From: PNKC01 sp039917655
GTDB taxonomy: Bacteria > Chloroflexota > Dehalococcoidia > Tepidiformales > Tepidiformaceae
Reading direction: 5' to 3'
DNA: 8,075 nt
NCBI GenBank assembly: GCA_039917655.1
Contig: JBDSJC010000297.1
Location: forward strand, 1 to 8,075
The translations under genes and the position numbers were made by a program. The notes below the pieces were generated by a model, which had not been told where the DNA came from, searched no databases, and saw only the letters and a list, made by a program, of their open reading frames with translations. This document shows, piece after piece, positions 6,523-8,075 of the stretch; the stretch's first letter is position 1; each line of letters starts with the position of its first letter.

Positions 6523-7768
6523 ACCCGCAGGGCAGCGAAAGGGCGGGCATGCCAGTGGCGTTGAACGGCGCGGTGTTCTGGATTCCGGCGGGCGGACCGC
6601 CAATCAGGCTGGCCGGGCCGGGGGTGGTGGGCATGACCAGTACGCTCACCGGTTCAAACGCGGCGCGGACGCCCTGGGTGAATTCGTAGACGCCACGCTG
6701 GGCCTTCACGAAATCCAGCCCGCTCAACGGCCCCGCGCCGAGGGTGGCGTGCAGCTCGGGGCTGAAGCCCTCGGGGTCCGCGGCGAGGCGTTCAGCGTGA
6801 AACTCGATCGCTTCCGTGCGCACCATGTCGAACGTTGGCCGGAGGTACGGCGCGAACGATGGCACGTCCACTTCGCGAACTACCGCGCCGTTCTCGCTGA
6901 AGACCTTGAGGGCGGCCTCGCAGGCTTCCGCGACCTCGGGGTCGAGGCCCTCCCAGTAGTAGGCGCGTGGGACGCCGATGACAAGGCCCTTCAGCCCCTC
7001 TTCGAACGCGGACATGTAGTCCACACGGCCGACGCGACTCGTGGTCGCGTCAAGCGGGTCGTAGCCCTGGACAGCGGTGAGCATGAGCGCCGCGTCGCGC
7101 ACGGTTTTGGTGAGCGGGCCAGGGTGGTCCAGTTGCCAGGACATCATCATCACGCCAGCCTTGCTCACCCGGCCGTAGGTCGGCTTGAAGCCGACACAGC
7201 CGCAGAGCGAGGCGGGGATGCGGATGCTGCCGCCTGTGTCCGTGCCCATCGTCCCTGCCGCCATGTCGGCGATGGTCGCCGCGCCGGAGCCGCCGCTCGA
7301 CCCACCGGGAATGCGCTCGAAGTCCAAGGGGTTGTGGGTGGCGCCGTACCAGTGGTTGTTCGTGGTCGTGCCGTAGGCCAGTTCGTGGGTGTTCAGCTTG
7401 CCGAGCAACACCGAGCCACCCTCACGCAGCTTCCGCGCGACCGTGCAGTCTTCCGCCGGGACGCGGTCTTCGTACGCCTTGCAACCGCCGCAGGTGCGGA
7501 TGCCGGCGGTGTCGTAGAGGTCCTTGAGGCCGATCGGGATGCCATGGAGCGGGCCGCGATAGTTGCCCGCGGTGATCTCGTCTGTCGCCCGGCGGGCATC
7601 TTCGCGAGCGCGGTCAGCGGTGAGCATGACGTAGGCGTTGATGCTCGGGTTCAGCGCCTCGATCCGCGCGAGGTAGGCCTCGGTAAGTTCGGAGGGCGAG
7701 ACGCGCTTCGTGCTCAACAGCTCGGCGGCGTCAGCGATGGTAAGGGCGGTGAGTTCGGCGGTTTGCAT
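6392..7768 (-). CDS. Amidase-signature family hydrolase (GatA-like, stand-alone)
   Basis: The 458-residue enzyme belongs to the amidase-signature family, which hydrolyses amide bonds with a Ser-cisSer-Lys triad. The triad is Lys82 in PIGLKDL, Ser157 in PGGSSGGS and Ser181 in TGGSIRIPA, followed by GFKPTYGRVSK. ATG 7768 was chosen over the in-frame ATG 7822 because AGGGAGG (7782-7776) lies 7 bases upstream and the N-terminus (AELTALTIADAAELL) then starts at the family's first helix. It is probably not a tRNA amidotransferase subunit: a true gatCA pair is next door and no gatC or gatB accompanies this copy. The substrate cannot be read from the sequence. CGGC at residues 93-96, plus Cys108, replace the TTAGS-type segment seen in the neighbouring GatA. 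It converges with, and overlaps by 3' ends, the broken toxin gene. Start codon and Shine-Dalgarno lie in a long inverted repeat. Confidence 0.92.
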   Translation of the reverse strand: MQTAELTALTIADAAELLSTKRVSPSELTEAYLARIEALNPSINAYVMLTADRAREDARRATDEITAGNYRGPLHGIPIGLKDLYDTAGIRTCGGCKAYEDRVPAEDCTVARKLREGGSVLLGKLNTHELAYGTTTNNHWYGATHNPLDFERIPGGSSGGSGAATIADMAAGTMGTDTGGSIRIPASLCGCVGFKPTYGRVSKAGVMMMSWQLDHPGPLTKTVRDAALMLTAVQGYDPLDATTSRVGRVDYMSAFEEGLKGLVIGVPRAYYWEGLDPEVAEACEAALKVFSENGAVVREVDVPSFAPYLRPTFDMVRTEAIEFHAERLAADPEGFSPELHATLGAGPLSGLDFVKAQRGVYEFTQGVRAAFEPVSVLVMPTTPGPASLIGGPPAGIQNTAPFNATGMPALSLPCGFTAGGLPVGLQIVGREFDEWTVIRAAHGYEQATDWHKRRPPLG

Positions 7769-7810
7769 GGCGTAGCCTCCCTGGCGGGTGTGTGCGGAGT
7801 CTACGCCATG
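7766..7810. repeat. 15-bp inverted repeat spanning the amidase ribosome binding site and start codon
   Basis: The plus-strand arms are CATGGCGTAGCCTCC (7766-7780) and GGAGTCTACGCCATG (7796-7810), 14 of 15 complementary around a 15-base spacer. In the amidase mRNA the second arm contains GGAGG and the AUG, so a transcript starting upstream of 7810 would fold both into a strong hairpin. On DNA the site could equally be an operator for a dimeric regulator. A TANNNT-type minus-strand hexamer, TAGACT (7803-7798), lies inside the outer arm; if that is the -10, the message would lack one arm and the operator reading is favoured. By symmetry the plus strand also carries GGAG followed by an ATG at 7808. 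Confidence 0.65.
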
Positions 7811-7873
7811 ACTGCCGGGCACAGCGGCCTGCGTTGTAGAAGGACGACGGCAAGAAAACTCTGCTCCCTTCTA

Positions 7874-7902
7874 TTGACGCTATCCACGCCAGCCGACAGA
7901 GT
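7874..7902 (+). promoter_or_regulatory. Candidate promoter of the leader ORF and downstream operon
   Basis: TTGACG (7874-7879, 5/6 of the -35 consensus) and CAGAGT (7897-7902, 3/6 of the -10 consensus) are separated by 17 bases. Transcription would start about 7909-7910, at the ATG of the leader ORF, making it leaderless like gatC and the antitoxin gene. Confidence 0.5.
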
Positions 7903-7909
7903 GAGGGCG

Positions 7910-7984
7910 ATGACTTCGACCGCCACCTCCCTCGCTCTTGCGCTTGCCACAGCCGCTGCTGCCGCTGCGCATGCGCGCGGGTAA
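7910..7984 (+). CDS. Alanine-rich leader peptide (24 residues) of a putative attenuator
   Basis: ATG 7910 to TAA 7982-7984 encodes 24 residues, 11 of them Ala, with an uninterrupted run of six Ala codons at positions 15-20 (7952-7969: GCC GCT GCT GCC GCT GCG). Three Leu and four Thr codons come before the run. The peptide itself is probably without function: its translation would report the supply of charged tRNA, most simply tRNA(Ala). The Ala run overlaps the first arm of the downstream hairpin set and the stop codon lies in that hairpin's loop, the geometry of classical leader peptides such as those of trp and his. It sits directly after a promoter-like sequence. An in-frame ATG at 7808 preceded by GGAG would give a 58-residue form, less likely because it begins upstream of the promoter candidate. 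An Ala run can also arise by chance in GC-rich DNA. Confidence 0.55.
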   Translation: MTSTATSLALALATAAAAAAHARG

Positions 7985-8051
7985 CGCAGGCGGCACGAAG
8001 CAGCGACGTTTCGAGTTCACACACCAGGGCCGCCCACGAGGCGGCCTTTCT
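7960..8051 (+). promoter_or_regulatory. Putative transcription attenuator with mutually exclusive hairpins
   Basis: Four segments pair in the classical alternative way. Segment 1, TGCCGCTGCG (7960-7969, inside the Ala codons), pairs with segment 2, CGCAGGCGGCA (7985-7995), as 10 base pairs with one bulged G. Segment 2, through GGCGGC (7989-7994), can instead pair with segment 3, GCCGCC (8029-8034). Segment 3 can pair with segment 4 (8040-8046) to make the terminator. A ribosome stalled at the Ala run would cover segment 1 and favour 2:3, allowing readthrough; free translation to the stop would cover segment 2 and favour 3:4, ending transcription. A small hairpin, CGAAGC (7996-8001) with GTTTCG (8008-8013), lies in the 2:3 loop. 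The controlled gene is beyond the window. Confidence 0.55.
8026..8051 (+). terminator. Intrinsic terminator-like hairpin of the attenuator
   Basis: GGCCGCC (8028-8034) and GGCGGCC (8040-8046) form seven GC pairs around a CACGA loop, extended by G8027-T8047 and A8026-T8048, and run into TTTCT. The T-tract is short, so termination may be partial, as befits an attenuator. No gene ends just upstream on this strand except the leader ORF, which argues against an ordinary end-of-operon terminator. Confidence 0.6.
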
Positions 8052-8075
8052 GTGAAAGCAGCTGGCGCGCCTGGG

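Noticed and set aside
7769..7822. An amidase start at ATG 7822 with 18 extra residues
   Set aside because: The ATG at 7768 has a strong AGGGAGG at ideal spacing and begins the conserved family N-terminus.
7942..7980. A cysteine-codon-rich alternative frame across the leader (TGC CAC AGC CGC TGC TGC CGC TGC)
   Set aside because: Its frame has no start codon near the promoter candidate and no stop before the terminator hairpin, so it does not have leader-peptide geometry.
6416..7984. A 522-codon open frame on the plus strand opposite the amidase
   Set aside because: It lies antisense to a gene with an intact catalytic triad; its product shows no family motif and reflects GC-rich codon shadowing. 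Only its last 25 codons (7910-7984) are kept, as the leader ORF.
8052..8075. A new CDS starting at GTG 8052 and leaving the window
   Set aside because: Only eight codons are visible, there is no ribosome site, and the start sits directly in the terminator T-tract.
1..8075. CRISPR arrays, tRNA or rRNA genes, insertion sequences
   Set aside because: No regularly spaced repeats, cloverleaf-like genes, transposase motifs or terminal repeats were seen on either strand.

Overview
The window is GC-rich, gene-dense bacterial DNA. The best guess is a monoderm Chloroflexota-like bacterium of the Dehalococcoidia or SAR202 type. This rests on the very large class A penicillin-binding protein with a C-terminal Ig-like domain and a Pro/Thr/Gly tail, on the style of the VapBC module, and on apparently leaderless genes. 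No rRNA or conserved marker is present to prove it.

Layout, left to right. (1) 1-615, plus: the 3' two thirds of a formyltransferase gene cut by the window edge, resembling the hydrolase domain of 10-formyl-THF dehydrogenase more than ordinary Fmt. (2) 723-3776, minus: a bifunctional glycosyltransferase/transpeptidase (PBP1A type) convergent with it. (3) 3777-3915: a divergent promoter region. (4) 3916-5660, plus: gatC and gatA, overlapping by ATGA, two of the three subunits of the Asp-tRNA(Asn)/Glu-tRNA(Gln) amidotransferase; gatB is not here. (5) 5699-6522, plus: a VapBC-type toxin-antitoxin module with an intact antitoxin gene and a toxin gene broken by two one-base indels of opposite sign. 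(6) 6392-7768, minus: a second, stand-alone amidase-signature enzyme, convergent with the toxin remnant. (7) 7769-8075: a divergent control region. On the plus strand it holds a promoter-like sequence, a 24-codon Ala-rich leader ORF, mutually exclusive hairpins and a terminator-like hairpin, which together look like a ribosome-mediated transcription attenuator for an operon just beyond the right edge.

The genes are mostly independent housekeeping functions: folate one-carbon or formyl chemistry, cell-wall synthesis, indirect aminoacyl-tRNA synthesis and amide hydrolysis. The most interesting structure is regulatory. Besides the attenuator, both minus-strand genes have their Shine-Dalgarno sequence inside an inverted repeat: 15-bp arms with one mismatch that also cover the start codon of the amidase, and 11-bp arms with one mismatch at the PBP. 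Three plus-strand ORFs (gatC, the antitoxin, the leader ORF) instead have a -10-like hexamer only 6-7 bases before the ATG, as expected for leaderless mRNAs.
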